This document shows, piece by piece, positions 7,878-17,033 of a stretch of DNA of 58,483 nt. A program made the position numbers and the translations under genes. The notes beneath the pieces were generated by a model that was given only the letters and a program-made list of their open reading frames with translations, was not told where the DNA came from and made no database searches. How positions within the stretch are numbered: the stretch's first letter is position 1; each line of letters starts with the position of its first letter. The DNA lies in NCBI RefSeq assembly GCF_029871235.1, contig NZ_SSOM01000066.1:1-58483 (forward strand). The letters are read 5' to 3'. The DNA is from Pseudomonas sp. BN411 (lineage in GTDB: Bacteria > Pseudomonadota > Gammaproteobacteria > Pseudomonadales > Pseudomonadaceae).

Positions 7878-8900
7878 TCAGTCGGCAACCTTCATCACCA
7901 CACGCCCACCTGCTGGGCAGGTTTCCATGTGACGGTTGGCCTCAACGAAGTCCTCGAACGCGAATACGCGATCAATCGGAGGCTTCAACAGATGATCACG
8001 GGTCATCTGGTTGATATGGTCCAGCGCCCGCTTGACCGAAGCCTCATTAGCCTCGATGCCCAACTCCGGAGAACCGGTGAAGTCGAGTACGCAATGACGA
8101 TAGAACTGCAGATGTTTCTTGAACGCGGCGCAGGCCGGGAACGCGGTGTCGTTGCCGCCGTTGCAGCCATAGACCACCAGCTTGCCGCGCTGCGCGGCGA
8201 CGTCGCCCAGAAGCTTCATCTGCTGGCCGGCGCACTGGTCCAGGACCACTTCGACGCCTTTGCCCTGGGTGAAGCGCTCGACTTCCAGGACCAGGTCCTG
8301 CTCCTCGGTGACGATGATCTTGTCGGCACCCAATTGCTTGAGGAAGGCACGGCTTTCCGGGTAGCTGGTGGAGGCGATGACCTTGGCACCCAGCGCCTTC
8401 GCCAACTGGACGGTCTGCGGCGCCAGACAGTGCCCAGCCTCGGTGACCAGGACGTGCTGACCAGGCTTCACGCCGCCCAAGTCGACCAGGGCGAAATAGG
8501 CCATCAGCAGTGCCGTGTAATGAATGCTGGCTTCCTCCGGCGTCAGCGCGTCGGGATAGGCAACCAGGCCGCTACGCGGCATCAGGACCAGGTCGCCCCA
8601 GGCCGGATGCTGGCTCGGCGTGCTGGCCGGGAAACTGGCAACGGGCGTACCGACAGCCAGGTCTTCAACGCCCTCGCCAACGGCTTCCACGATGCCGGCC
8701 ATCTCGGAACCAAGGCCGGAAGGTAATTTCGCCGCCTGTTCGGCCGCCAGGTTCTGCCGCCAGAGCACGTCCCTCCAGCCCACACCCAGGGCCTGGGTAC
8801 GCACCAGCACTTCACCCGGCCCCGGAACGGGGGTCGGCAGCTCATCCAGTTGGAGGACTTCGGGGCCTCCGAACTGATGGAAACGGATCATGCGGGACAT
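7878..8900 (-). CDS. mexS: MexS-like zinc-type quinone/alcohol oxidoreductase
   Basis: A 340-residue medium-chain dehydrogenase/reductase. The N-terminal GroES-like part has PGPGEVLVRTQALGVGWRD and the Rossmann part has GQHVLVTEAGHCLAPQTVQLAKALGAKVIA in two segments. The zinc ligands of classical alcohol dehydrogenases are absent, as in quinone-oxidoreductase members. Identification rests on context: it is divergent from mexT exactly as PA2491 (mexS) is in P. aeruginosa, where loss of MexS raises MexEF-OprN through MexT, probably because an electrophilic metabolite accumulates. GAGG precedes the ATG at 8900; upstream in-frame ATGs exist but lack the family's start. Confidence 0.85.
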   Translation of the reverse strand: MSRMIRFHQFGGPEVLQLDELPTPVPGPGEVLVRTQALGVGWRDVLWRQNLAAEQAAKLPSGLGSEMAGIVEAVGEGVEDLAVGTPVASFPASTPSQHPAWGDLVLMPRSGLVAYPDALTPEEASIHYTALLMAYFALVDLGGVKPGQHVLVTEAGHCLAPQTVQLAKALGAKVIASTSYPESRAFLKQLGADKIIVTEEQDLVLEVERFTQGKGVEVVLDQCAGQQMKLLGDVAAQRGKLVVYGCNGGNDTAFPACAAFKKHLQFYRHCVLDFTGSPELGIEANEASVKRALDHINQMTRDHLLKPPIDRVFAFEDFVEANRHMETCPAGGRVVMKVAD

Positions 8901-8977
8901 CACATACCTCGCCTGTTGACTCTTCATAGCCACGGACTCTATCCGGGCTTTATCCACAAAACCACCCGCAGCCATTG

Positions 8978-9001
8978 ATAGTTGTCATAAACGGCGATGA
9001 T
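8978..9001 (-). promoter_or_regulatory. MexT box in the mexS promoter
   Basis: Read on the minus strand this is ATCA-N5-GTTTAT-N4-ACTAT, against the MexT consensus I recall, ATCA-N5-GTCGAT-N4-ACYAT. Both outer motifs match fully and the middle one at four of six positions. It lies 78 bp before the mexS start and 62 bp before mexT. Confidence 0.7.
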
Positions 9002-9062
9002 GTGAGCCTTGACGACCGGACCGGGGAATTGCACCTTTCACACATTAATTACGGATGATTCC

Positions 9063-9980
9063 ATGAACCGGAACGACCTGCGAAGAGTTGACCTCAACCT
9101 TCTTATAGTGTTCGAGACGCTCATGCATGAGCGCAGCGTGACACGAGCAGCGGAAAAGCTCTTCCTCGGCCAGCCGGCGATCAGCGCGGCGCTGGCGCGA
9201 CTGCGCACCCTGTTCGACGACCCGCTGTTCGTCCGTACCGGCCGCAGCATGGAGCCCTCGGCGCGGGCCGTGGAAATCTTCGCCCTGCTCTCCCCGGCCC
9301 TGGACTCTATCTCCACCGCCGTCAGCCGCGCCGCCGACTTCGACCCGGCCACCAGCAACGCGGTTTTCCGCATTGGCCTGTCGGATGATGTGGAATTCGG
9401 CCTGCTCCCCGCCCTGCTGCGCCGCATGCGCGCCGAAGCGCCCGGCGTGGTGCTGGTGGTGCGGCGCACCAACTATCTGTTGATGCCCAACCTGCTGGCA
9501 TCTGGCGAAATATCAGTCGGCGTCGCCTACACCGATGAGTTGCCGGCGAACGCCAAGCGCAAGACCCTGCGTCGCTCCAAGTCCAAGGTGCTGCGCGCCG
9601 ACTCGGTGCCCGGCCCCCTGAGCCTCGACGACTACTGCACTCGCCCCCACGCCCTTGTGTCCTTCGCCGGTGATCTGGGTGGCTTCGTCGATGAGGAACT
9701 GGCCAAGGTAGGCAAGACCCGCAAGGTGGTGCTCGCCGTGCCGCAGTTCAATGGCCTCGGCACCCTGCTCGCCGGCACCGATCTGGTGGCCATGGTGCCG
9801 GACTACACCGCCGCCGCCCTGACCGCTGCTGGCGGCTTGCGCGCCGAAGACCCGCCGCTACCGGTGCAGTCCTTCGAGCTGTCCATGGCCTGGCGCGGCG
9901 CCCAGGACAACGACCCCGCCGAGCGCTGGCTGCGTTCGCGTATCCAGATGTACTGCGGCGATCCGGATAGCCTGGAATAG
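9063..9980 (+). CDS. mexT: MexT, LysR-type activator of mexEF-oprN
   Basis: A 305-residue LysR protein whose N-terminus (MNRNDLRRVDLNLLIVFETL), helix-turn-helix region (SVTRAAEKLFLGQPAISAAL) and effector domain (LPANAKRKTLRRSKSKVL) match P. aeruginosa MexT as I know it. It activates mexEF-oprN and mexS in response to redox or electrophile stress. The 8-bp element CGGCCAGC at 9177-9184, whose tandem duplication disables mexT in some PAO1 lines, is present once, so the frame is intact. Unlike the compact P. aeruginosa layout, about 1 kb of repeats separates it from mexE. Confidence 0.95.
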   Translation: MNRNDLRRVDLNLLIVFETLMHERSVTRAAEKLFLGQPAISAALARLRTLFDDPLFVRTGRSMEPSARAVEIFALLSPALDSISTAVSRAADFDPATSNAVFRIGLSDDVEFGLLPALLRRMRAEAPGVVLVVRRTNYLLMPNLLASGEISVGVAYTDELPANAKRKTLRRSKSKVLRADSVPGPLSLDDYCTRPHALVSFAGDLGGFVDEELAKVGKTRKVVLAVPQFNGLGTLLAGTDLVAMVPDYTAAALTAAGGLRAEDPPLPVQSFELSMAWRGAQDNDPAERWLRSRIQMYCGDPDSLE

Positions 9981-10008
9981 CCCCCGCCTGCACTTCTGTT
10001 GCTTTTCC

Positions 10009-10818
10009 TGTGGGGGCGAATTCATTCGCCAAGCAGGCCGAAGGTATGCCCATCAGACTCTCAGGGGATGCTCCGCATCCCTTGGCGATTGAAATCGCCC
10101 CCACAAGGTTCGTGCCGGGGATTGACCCCCAGCAACGTCGCCGCTTATCCCTGTAGGGGCGAATTCATTCGCCAAGCAGGCCGGAGGTCTGCCCATCAGA
10201 CGCTCAGGGGATGCTGCGCATCCCTTGGCGATTGAAATGGCCCCTACAAGGTTCGTACCTGGGATTGGCCTCGAGCAACCGCGCAGCTTTCCTGTAGGGG
10301 CGAATTCATTCGCCAAGCAGGCCGAAGGGCTGCCCATCAGACTCTCAGGGGATGCTGCGCATCCCTTGGCGATTGAAATCGCCCCCACAAGGTTCGTGCC
10401 TGGGATTGGCCTCGAGCAACCGCGCCGCTTTTCCCTGTAGGGGCGAATTCATTCGCCAAGCAGGCCGAAGGTCTGCCCATCAGACCCTCAGGGGACGCTG
10501 CGCATCCCTTGGCGATTGAAATCGCCCCCACAAGGTTCGTGCCGGGGATTGACCCCCAGCAACGTCGCCGCTTATCCCTGTAGGGGCGAATTCATTCGCC
10601 AAGCAGACGGAGGGGCTGCCCATCAACCATCCAGGGGGATGCTGCGCATCCCTTGGCGATTGAAATCGCCCCTACAAGGTTCGTGCCGGGGATTGGCCCC
10701 GAGCAACCGCGCCGCTTTTCCTGTAGGGGCGAATTCATTCGCCAAGCAGGCCGAAGGTCTGCCCATCAACCATCCAGGGGGCTGCTGCGCAGCCCTTAGC
10801 GAATGAATTCGCCCCCAC
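10009..10818. repeat. Six-copy tandem array of palindromic elements between mexT and mexE
   Basis: Six units begin at 10009, 10151, 10293, 10436, 10579 and 10722, a period of 142-143 bp. Each has a left arm TG(T)(A/G)GGGGCGAATTCATTCGCC, two inner small hairpins (GCAGG...CTGC and GGGATGC-TGC-GCATCCC) and a right arm GGCGATTGAAATCGCCCC(C/T)ACA. Units are joined by about 45 bp of conserved linker containing GGTTCGTGCC and GAGCAACCGCGCCGC. The last unit has a different right arm (AGCGAATGAATTCGCCCCC). No credible gene is inside. Confidence 0.9.
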
Positions 10819-10880
10819 AATATTCCCCGGCCGCCTTACCGCCCCGCATCATCAACGAATCCATAACTCCCCCCTGATCA

Positions 10881-10932
10881 ATCACTTCCAGTGATATTCA
10901 TCTTCAGGGCATTCGATTCGTCTGGTCGAATC
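10881..10932 (+). promoter_or_regulatory. Candidate MexT control region of mexEF-oprN
   Basis: Two perfect dyads lie 50-100 bp before the mexE start: ATCAC-N5-GTGAT at 10881-10895 and GATTCG-N6-CGAATC at 10915-10932. The first resembles the ATCA...GAT part of the MexT box but no full consensus match is present. Being past the last repeat unit, this is where the promoter must lie. Confidence 0.45.
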
Positions 10933-10982
10933 CCAGCTTGCAGACTCCGCCCATTCATAAAACCAATTGGCGGAGCTGTCCC

Positions 10983-12227
10983 ATGGAAGCACTTCACAAG
11001 AATCTCTGGCGTTACCCACTTACCCTTGCGGCAGCAGTGGTACTGGTCGCCTGTGGCAAGGCACCGGAAGCCAACCTCAACCACGCAGCCCCCAAAGTCT
11101 CCGTTGCCGAGGTGATCGAGCAGCCCCTCAACGAGTGGGATGAGTTCACCGGTCGCCTGGAAGCCCCGGAATCCGTCGAAATCCGTCCGCGCGTCTCCGG
11201 CTACATCGACCGCGTGGCCTTCGACGAAGGCAGCCTGGTGAAGAAAGGCGACCTGCTGTTCCAGATCGACCCGCGCCCCTTCGAGGCCGAGGTCAAGCGC
11301 CTGGAGGCCCAGCTGCAACAGGCCCGCGCCAACCAGGGCCGTGCCGCCAACGAAGCCCGCCGCGGCGAGCGCCTGCGCCAGACCAACGCCATCTCCGCCG
11401 AACTGGCCGACGCCCGCACCACTGCCGCTGTCGAAGCCCAAGCCGCCGTTGCCGCCACCCAGGCCGAACTCGACAACGCCAAGCTCAACCTCAGCTTCAC
11501 CCGCGTGACCGCGCCCATCGATGGCCGCGTCAGCCGTGCCGAAATCACCGAAGGCAACCTGGTCAACGCCAGCCAGTCGCTGCTCACCTCGGTGGTGTCC
11601 ACCGACAAGGTCTACGCCTACTTCGACGCCGACGAGCGCGCCTTCCTCAAGTACGTGGAACTGGCCCGCAAGACCGGCTCCGACACCCGCGCCGCCAGCC
11701 CCGTCTACATGGGCCTGTCCAGCGAAACCGGCAACCCGCACCTGGGCCAGCTGGACTTCCTCGACAACCAGGTCAACCCGCGCACCGGCACCATCCGTGG
11801 CCGCGCCGTGTTCGACAACAAGGATGGCCGCTTCACCCCCGGCCTCTACGCCCGCATCAAGCTGGTGGGCAGCGAGACCTACCCCGCCGCACTGATCAAG
11901 GACGAAGCCATCGGCACTGACCTCGGCAAGAAATTCGTCCTGGTGCTCGGTGACGACAACAAGGTGAATTACCGCTCCATCGAGCTGGGTCCGAAGCTGG
12001 AAGGCCTGCGCATCGTCCGCAACGGCCTGGCCAAGGGCGAGACGATCGTCGTCAACGGCCTGCAGCGCGCCATGCCGGGTGCCCCGGTGGAACCGGAAGC
12101 CGTGCCCATGGCCGACGAAGCCACCCTCGACCAGTTGGCCCGCCTGCGCCAGTCCGTGGAAGAGCGCGACGCCCCGCGCGTTGCCGAGCAGAACGCCACC
12201 AAACCTTCCGTCGGTCCGCGCGGCTGA
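10983..12227 (+). CDS. mexE: MexE, periplasmic adaptor of RND efflux pump
   Basis: A 414-residue membrane-fusion protein. The N-terminus has a lipoprotein signal with lipobox LVAC and acylated Cys24. Then come a beta-barrel/lipoyl segment (VSVAEVIEQPLNEWDEFTGR), a coiled-coil hairpin rich in Ala, Gln and Arg (about residues 95-170), the second lipoyl half (TAPIDGRVSRAEITEGNLV) and a C-terminal membrane-proximal domain. It links MexF to OprN across the periplasm. A GGAG site precedes the ATG at 10983; upstream in-frame ATG at 10938 lacks a signal-like start. First gene of the three-gene operon, 11 bp before mexF. The near-identity of core motifs to P. aeruginosa MexE supports the name. Confidence 0.95.
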   Translation: MEALHKNLWRYPLTLAAAVVLVACGKAPEANLNHAAPKVSVAEVIEQPLNEWDEFTGRLEAPESVEIRPRVSGYIDRVAFDEGSLVKKGDLLFQIDPRPFEAEVKRLEAQLQQARANQGRAANEARRGERLRQTNAISAELADARTTAAVEAQAAVAATQAELDNAKLNLSFTRVTAPIDGRVSRAEITEGNLVNASQSLLTSVVSTDKVYAYFDADERAFLKYVELARKTGSDTRAASPVYMGLSSETGNPHLGQLDFLDNQVNPRTGTIRGRAVFDNKDGRFTPGLYARIKLVGSETYPAALIKDEAIGTDLGKKFVLVLGDDNKVNYRSIELGPKLEGLRIVRNGLAKGETIVVNGLQRAMPGAPVEPEAVPMADEATLDQLARLRQSVEERDAPRVAEQNATKPSVGPRG

Positions 12228-12238
12228 GGTAGCACGAC

Positions 12239-15200
12239 ATGAATTTTTCCCAGTTCTTCATCCAGCGGCCGATCTTCGCCGCCGTGCTGTCGCTGCTGAT
12301 CCTGATCGGCGGCGCCATCTCGCTGTTCCAGCTGCCCATCAGCGAATACCCCGAAGTGGTTCCGCCGACGGTAGTGGTACGCGCCACCTTCCCCGGCGCC
12401 AACCCCAAGGTGATCGGTGAAACCGTCGCCTCGCCATTGGAGCAGGCCATCGTCGGCGTGGAAGGCATGCTCTACATGTCCTCCCAGGCCACCGCGGACG
12501 GCAAGCTGACCCTGACCATCACCTTCGCCCTGGGTACCGACCTGGACAACGCGCAGGTGCAGGTACAGAACCGCGTGACCCGTACCGAGCCCAAGTTGCC
12601 GGAGGAAGTCACCCGGATCGGCATCACGGTCGACAAGGCCTCGCCCGACCTGACCATGGTCGTGCACCTGACCTCGCCCGATAACCGCTACGACATGCTC
12701 TACCTGTCCAACTACGCCGCGCTCAACGTCAAGGACGAGCTGGCGCGCCTGGACGGCGTGGGTGACGTGCAGCTGTTCGGCATGGGCGACTACTCCCTGC
12801 GTGTGTGGCTGGACCCGAACAAGGTGGCCTCACGCAACCTGACCGCCACTGACGTGGTCAACGCCATCCGCGAACAGAACCGCCAGGTGGCCGCAGGCGC
12901 CCTCGGTGCACCGCCATCCAACGCCGGCAACAGCTTCCAGCTCTCGATCAACACTCAAGGCCGCCTGGTCACCGAGGAAGAGTTCGAGAACATCATCATC
13001 CGTTCCGGTGAAGACGGCGAAATCACTCGCCTGAAGGACATCGCCCGTGTCGAGCTGGGCTCCAGCCAGTACGCCCTGCGTTCGCTGCTGAACAACCAGC
13101 CGGCCGTAGCCATTCCGGTATTCCAGCGCCCCGGTTCCAACGCCATCGAGATTTCCGATGCCGTCCGGGCACGCATGGCCGAGCTGAAGCAGAACTTCCC
13201 CCAGGGCATGGACTACGAAATCGTCTATGACCCGACCATCTTCGTGCGCGGCTCCATCGAGGCGGTGGTCCACACCCTGCTCGAAGCCATCGTGCTGGTG
13301 GTGCTGGTGGTGATCCTGTTCCTGCAGACCTGGCGCGCCTCGATCATCCCGCTGGCCGCCGTGCCGGTATCGCTGATCGGTACCTTCGCGGTGATGCACC
13401 TGTTCGGCTTCTCGTTGAACGCCCTGTCGCTGTTCGGCCTGGTGCTGGCCATCGGCATCGTGGTGGACGACGCCATTGTTGTGGTGGAGAACGTCGAGCG
13501 GAACATCGGCCTCGGCAAATCCCCCATCGACGCCACCCGTCAGGCCATGAAGGAAGTGACCGGCCCGATCATCGCCACCGCCCTCGTGCTGTGCGCCGTG
13601 TTCGTGCCCACCGCCTTCATCTCCGGCCTCACCGGGCAGTTCTACCAGCAGTTCGCGCTGACCATCGCCATTTCCACGGTGATCTCGGCCTTCAACTCGC
13701 TGACCCTGTCGCCGGCCCTGGCCGCCGTGCTGCTGAAAGACCACCACGCACCGAAGGACCGCTTCTCCCGCGTGCTCGACAAGCTGTTCGGCGGCTGGCT
13801 GTTCGGCCCGTTCAACCGCATGTTCGAACGCGCAGGCGGTGGCTATGTCGGCACCGTGCGCCGTGTGCTGCGCGGCAGCAGCATCGCCCTGGTGGTGTAC
13901 GGCGGCCTGCTGGTGCTCGGCTACCTGGGCTTCTCCAGCACCCCGACCGGCTTCGTACCGCAGCAGGACAAGCAGTACCTGGTGGCCTTCGCCCAACTGC
14001 CGGACGCCGCCACCCTGGACCGCACCGAGGCCGTGATCAAGCGCATGTCGGAGATCGCCTCCAAGCATCCGGGGGTGGAGAACACCGTGGCCTTCCCGGG
14101 CCTGTCCATCAACGGTTTCACCAACAGCCCGAACAGCGGCATCGTGTTCACCCCGCTCAAGCCCTTCGATGAGCGCAAGGACCCGTCCATGTCCGCCGGT
14201 GCCATCGCGGCCGAGCTGAACAAGCAGTTCGCCGACATCCAGGACGCCTACATCGCGATCTTCCCGCCGCCCCCGGTACAGGGCCTCGGCACCATCGGCG
14301 GCTTCCGCCTGCAGGTCGAGGACCGCGGCAACCTGGGCTACGAGGAGCTGTACAAGCAGACCCAGAACATCATCGCCAAGGCGCGCCAACTGCCGGAGCT
14401 GAACCCCATGTCGGTGTTCACTAGCTACCAGGTCAACGTGCCCCAGGTGGATGCTGCCATCGACCGCGAGAAGGCCAAGACCCACGGCGTGGCCATCAGC
14501 GACATATTCGACACCATGCAGGTGTACCTGGGTTCGCTGTACGCCAACGACTTCAACCGCTTCGGCCGCACCTACCAGGTCAACGTCCAGGCAGAGCAGC
14601 AATTCCGCCTGGAGCCCGAGCAGATCGGCCAACTGAAGGTGCGCAACAACCGTGGCGAGATGATCCCGCTGTCCACCTTCGTCAAGGTGGAGAACAGCGC
14701 AGGTCCTGACCGCGTGATGCACTACAACGGCTTCATCACCGCCGAGATCAACGGCGCTGCGGCCCCCGGCTACAGCTCCGGCCAGGCCGAAGCGGCGATC
14801 GCCAAGCTGCTGGACGAAGAACTGCCCAACGGCATGACCTACGAGTGGACGGACCTGACCTTCCAGCAAATCCTCGCCGGAAATACCGCGGTGTTCATCT
14901 TCCCGCTCTGCGTGCTGCTGGCCTTCCTGGTGCTGGCCGCCCAGTACGAGAGCTGGAGCCTGCCGCTGGCGGTGATCCTGATCGTGCCGACCGTGCTGTT
15001 TTCCGCCATCACCGGGGTGATCCTGGCCGGTAGCGACAACAACATCTTCACCCAGATCGGCCTGATCGTACTGGTGGGCCTGGCGTGCAAGAACGCCATC
15101 CTCATCGTCGAGTTCGCCAAGGAGAAACAGGAAGAAGGCCTGGACCGCATCGCTGCCGTCCTGGAAGCCTGCCGCCTGCGTCTGCGCCCGATCCTGATGA

Positions 15201-15427
15201 CCTCCATCGCCTTCATCATGGGTGTGGTGCCCCTGGTGATCTCCTCCGGCGCCGGCGCGGAAATGCGCCATGCCATGGGTGTAGCGGTGTTCAGCGGGAT
15301 GATCGGCGTGACCTTCTTCGGCCTGCTGCTGACCCCGGTGTTCTATGTCCTGATCCGTGGCTTCGTCGAAAAAGGCGAAGCCCGCAAGGCCGCCCGCGCC
15401 CAGAAACTGAAGGAAGCCCACGCATGA
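12239..15427 (+). CDS. mexF: MexF, RND inner-membrane drug/proton antiporter
   Basis: A 1062-residue HAE1-family RND pump of full length. It starts with FFIQRPIFAAVLSLLILIGG, has twelve predicted membrane helices in the usual 1+5+1+5 layout and two large periplasmic loops. The proton-relay pair Asp410-Asp411 in GIVVDDAIVVVENVERN corresponds to AcrB D407/D408. In P. aeruginosa the pump exports chloramphenicol, fluoroquinolones, trimethoprim and quinolone-signal precursors. The last four bases overlap the oprN start (ATGA), which implies translational coupling. Confidence 0.97.
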   Translation: MNFSQFFIQRPIFAAVLSLLILIGGAISLFQLPISEYPEVVPPTVVVRATFPGANPKVIGETVASPLEQAIVGVEGMLYMSSQATADGKLTLTITFALGTDLDNAQVQVQNRVTRTEPKLPEEVTRIGITVDKASPDLTMVVHLTSPDNRYDMLYLSNYAALNVKDELARLDGVGDVQLFGMGDYSLRVWLDPNKVASRNLTATDVVNAIREQNRQVAAGALGAPPSNAGNSFQLSINTQGRLVTEEEFENIIIRSGEDGEITRLKDIARVELGSSQYALRSLLNNQPAVAIPVFQRPGSNAIEISDAVRARMAELKQNFPQGMDYEIVYDPTIFVRGSIEAVVHTLLEAIVLVVLVVILFLQTWRASIIPLAAVPVSLIGTFAVMHLFGFSLNALSLFGLVLAIGIVVDDAIVVVENVERNIGLGKSPIDATRQAMKEVTGPIIATALVLCAVFVPTAFISGLTGQFYQQFALTIAISTVISAFNSLTLSPALAAVLLKDHHAPKDRFSRVLDKLFGGWLFGPFNRMFERAGGGYVGTVRRVLRGSSIALVVYGGLLVLGYLGFSSTPTGFVPQQDKQYLVAFAQLPDAATLDRTEAVIKRMSEIASKHPGVENTVAFPGLSINGFTNSPNSGIVFTPLKPFDERKDPSMSAGAIAAELNKQFADIQDAYIAIFPPPPVQGLGTIGGFRLQVEDRGNLGYEELYKQTQNIIAKARQLPELNPMSVFTSYQVNVPQVDAAIDREKAKTHGVAISDIFDTMQVYLGSLYANDFNRFGRTYQVNVQAEQQFRLEPEQIGQLKVRNNRGEMIPLSTFVKVENSAGPDRVMHYNGFITAEINGAAAPGYSSGQAEAAIAKLLDEELPNGMTYEWTDLTFQQILAGNTAVFIFPLCVLLAFLVLAAQYESWSLPLAVILIVPTVLFSAITGVILAGSDNNIFTQIGLIVLVGLACKNAILIVEFAKEKQEEGLDRIAAVLEACRLRLRPILMTSIAFIMGVVPLVISSGAGAEMRHAMGVAVFSGMIGVTFFGLLLTPVFYVLIRGFVEKGEARKAARAQKLKEAHA

Positions 15428-16818
15428 TGTACAAGGCTTTTGCCCCTGCCCTGCTGGCACTGGCGCTCTCCGCCTGTGCCGTAGGCCCGGACTACAAGGC
15501 CCCTGAAAGCGAGCCCGCGCGGCTCGCCTCGGCGGACGCCGTGAAAGTCGACCGTTCACGCTTCGAGAGCCTCTGGTGGCAGCAGTTCGACGACCCGACG
15601 CTGAACCAGCTGGTGCAACAGTCGCTCCAGGAAAACCGTGAGCTGCGCGTGGCGTTCGCCCGCCTCAAGGCCGCCCGCGCCATCCGCGATGACGTCGGCA
15701 ACGACCAGTTCCCGGTGGTCACCGCCGGTGCCAGCGCCGAGATCGGCAAGGGCCAGCAACCCGGCCTCACTGAAGAGCGGGTCAACAACGAGCGTTACGA
15801 CCTGGGCCTGAACATGGCCTGGGAACTGGACCTGTTCGGTCGCATCCAGCGGCAGATCGAAGCCAGTGAAGCGGAATCCGACGCGGCCCAGGCCGACCTG
15901 CAACAGCTGCAGGTGAGCCTGATCGCCGAGCTGGTGGACGCCTACGGCAACCTGCGCGGCGCCCAACTGCGTGAACGGATCGCTCGCGACAACCTGGAGA
16001 ACCAGCGCGAATCCCGAGCCCTGACCGAGCAGCTGCGCGATGCCGGCGTCGGCAGCGAACTGGATGTGCTGCGTGCCGATGGCCGCCTGGCCGCCACCGA
16101 AGCCAGCGTGCCGCAACTGCAGGCCGAGGAAGCCCGCGCCCGCAACCGCATCGCCACCCTGCTTGGCCAGCGCCCGGAGCAGCTGACCGTGGACCTGTCG
16201 CCCAAGCCGCTGCCGGTGATTGCCAAGGAACTGCCCATCGGCGACCCGGCCGAGTTGCTGCGTCGCCGTCCGGATGTCCGCTCCGCCGAGCGCCAGTTGG
16301 CCGCCGCCACCGCTGGTGTGGGCGTGGCTACTGCCGACCTGTTCCCCCGCGTAAGCCTTTCCGGCTTCCTCGGCTTCACCGCCGGGCGCGGTTCGCAGAT
16401 CGGTTCCTCCGCCGCCCGCGCCTGGGCCGTGGCGCCGACCATTTCCTGGGCGGCCTTCGACCTCGGCAGCGTCCGGGCTCAGATCCGCGCCTCCGAAGCC
16501 GACGCCGAGGGCGCGCTGGCCAGCTACGAGCAGCAGGTGCTGCTGGCCCTGGAAGAGTCGGAGAACGCCTTCAGCGACTACGGCAAGCGCCAGGAGCGGC
16601 TGGTGTCCCTGGTTCGCCAGTCGGAAGCCACCCGCGCCGCCGCCGAACAGGCTGCAACGCGTTATCGCGAAGGCACCGTGGACTTCCTCGTGCTGCTGGA
16701 CGCCGAACGCGAGCGGCTGGCCGCCGAAGACGCCCAGGCCCAGGCCGAAACGGATGTCTATCGCGGCATCGTCGCCATCTACAAGGCCCTCGGCGGCGGC
16801 TGGCAGCCGCAGGCCTGA
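15424..16818 (+). CDS. oprN: OprN, outer-membrane efflux channel
   Basis: A 464-residue TolC/NodT-family channel lipoprotein. The signal ends in lipobox LSAC with Cys18, followed by AVGPDYKAPES. The two structural repeats are visible, with RFESLWWQQFDDPTLNQLV and GELDVLRADGRLAATEAS-like helical segments and the RRRPDVRSAERQLAAATAGV hallmark of the family. The ATG at 15424 overlaps the mexF stop by four bases; an ATG at 15427 directly after it is equally possible. A terminator follows. Completes the tripartite MexEF-OprN pump. Confidence 0.96.
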   Translation: MMYKAFAPALLALALSACAVGPDYKAPESEPARLASADAVKVDRSRFESLWWQQFDDPTLNQLVQQSLQENRELRVAFARLKAARAIRDDVGNDQFPVVTAGASAEIGKGQQPGLTEERVNNERYDLGLNMAWELDLFGRIQRQIEASEAESDAAQADLQQLQVSLIAELVDAYGNLRGAQLRERIARDNLENQRESRALTEQLRDAGVGSELDVLRADGRLAATEASVPQLQAEEARARNRIATLLGQRPEQLTVDLSPKPLPVIAKELPIGDPAELLRRRPDVRSAERQLAAATAGVGVATADLFPRVSLSGFLGFTAGRGSQIGSSAARAWAVAPTISWAAFDLGSVRAQIRASEADAEGALASYEQQVLLALEESENAFSDYGKRQERLVSLVRQSEATRAAAEQAATRYREGTVDFLVLLDAERERLAAEDAQAQAETDVYRGIVAIYKALGGGWQPQA

Positions 16819-16860
16819 CCCTTTCCTCCCTTGCCCGGCCTCCCCCGGCCGGCAACTTCA

Positions 16861-16897
16861 CCCCGCGGAGTCGAGCTCCTCACCGTGGGGCTTTTTA
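16861..16897 (+). terminator. Terminator of mexEF-oprN
   Basis: The stem CCCCGCGG / CCGTGGGG encloses a loop with an inner GAGCTC palindrome and is followed by CTTTTTAT. It lies 43 bp after the oprN stop. Confidence 0.8.
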
Positions 16898-17033
16898 TTC
16901 AGGTCCGCGTGGGCATCCGCGGGCGACCGGCAACGCCGGCCACCCAGGCCCACGGACCGTTTCAAGGACGGATGCAACGAATTCGGAGATTGCTCTGGAT
17001 ACCCCAACCCTTGATCTCGACAGGAGACCAACC

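Noticed and set aside
10225-10806. Short open frames inside the tandem repeat array
   Set aside because: All derive from the repeat units themselves, in several frames and both strands, without start signals or conserved proteins.
10009-10818. CRISPR array as an explanation of the six tandem units
   Set aside because: Units are 142-143 bp, palindromic and nearly identical throughout, with no short repeat/unique spacer pattern and no cas genes.
12830-15559. A 909-codon open frame on the minus strand opposite mexF
   Set aside because: It mirrors the codon bias of mexF; the translated product is a low-complexity His/Gln/Gly/Val chain without any family motif.
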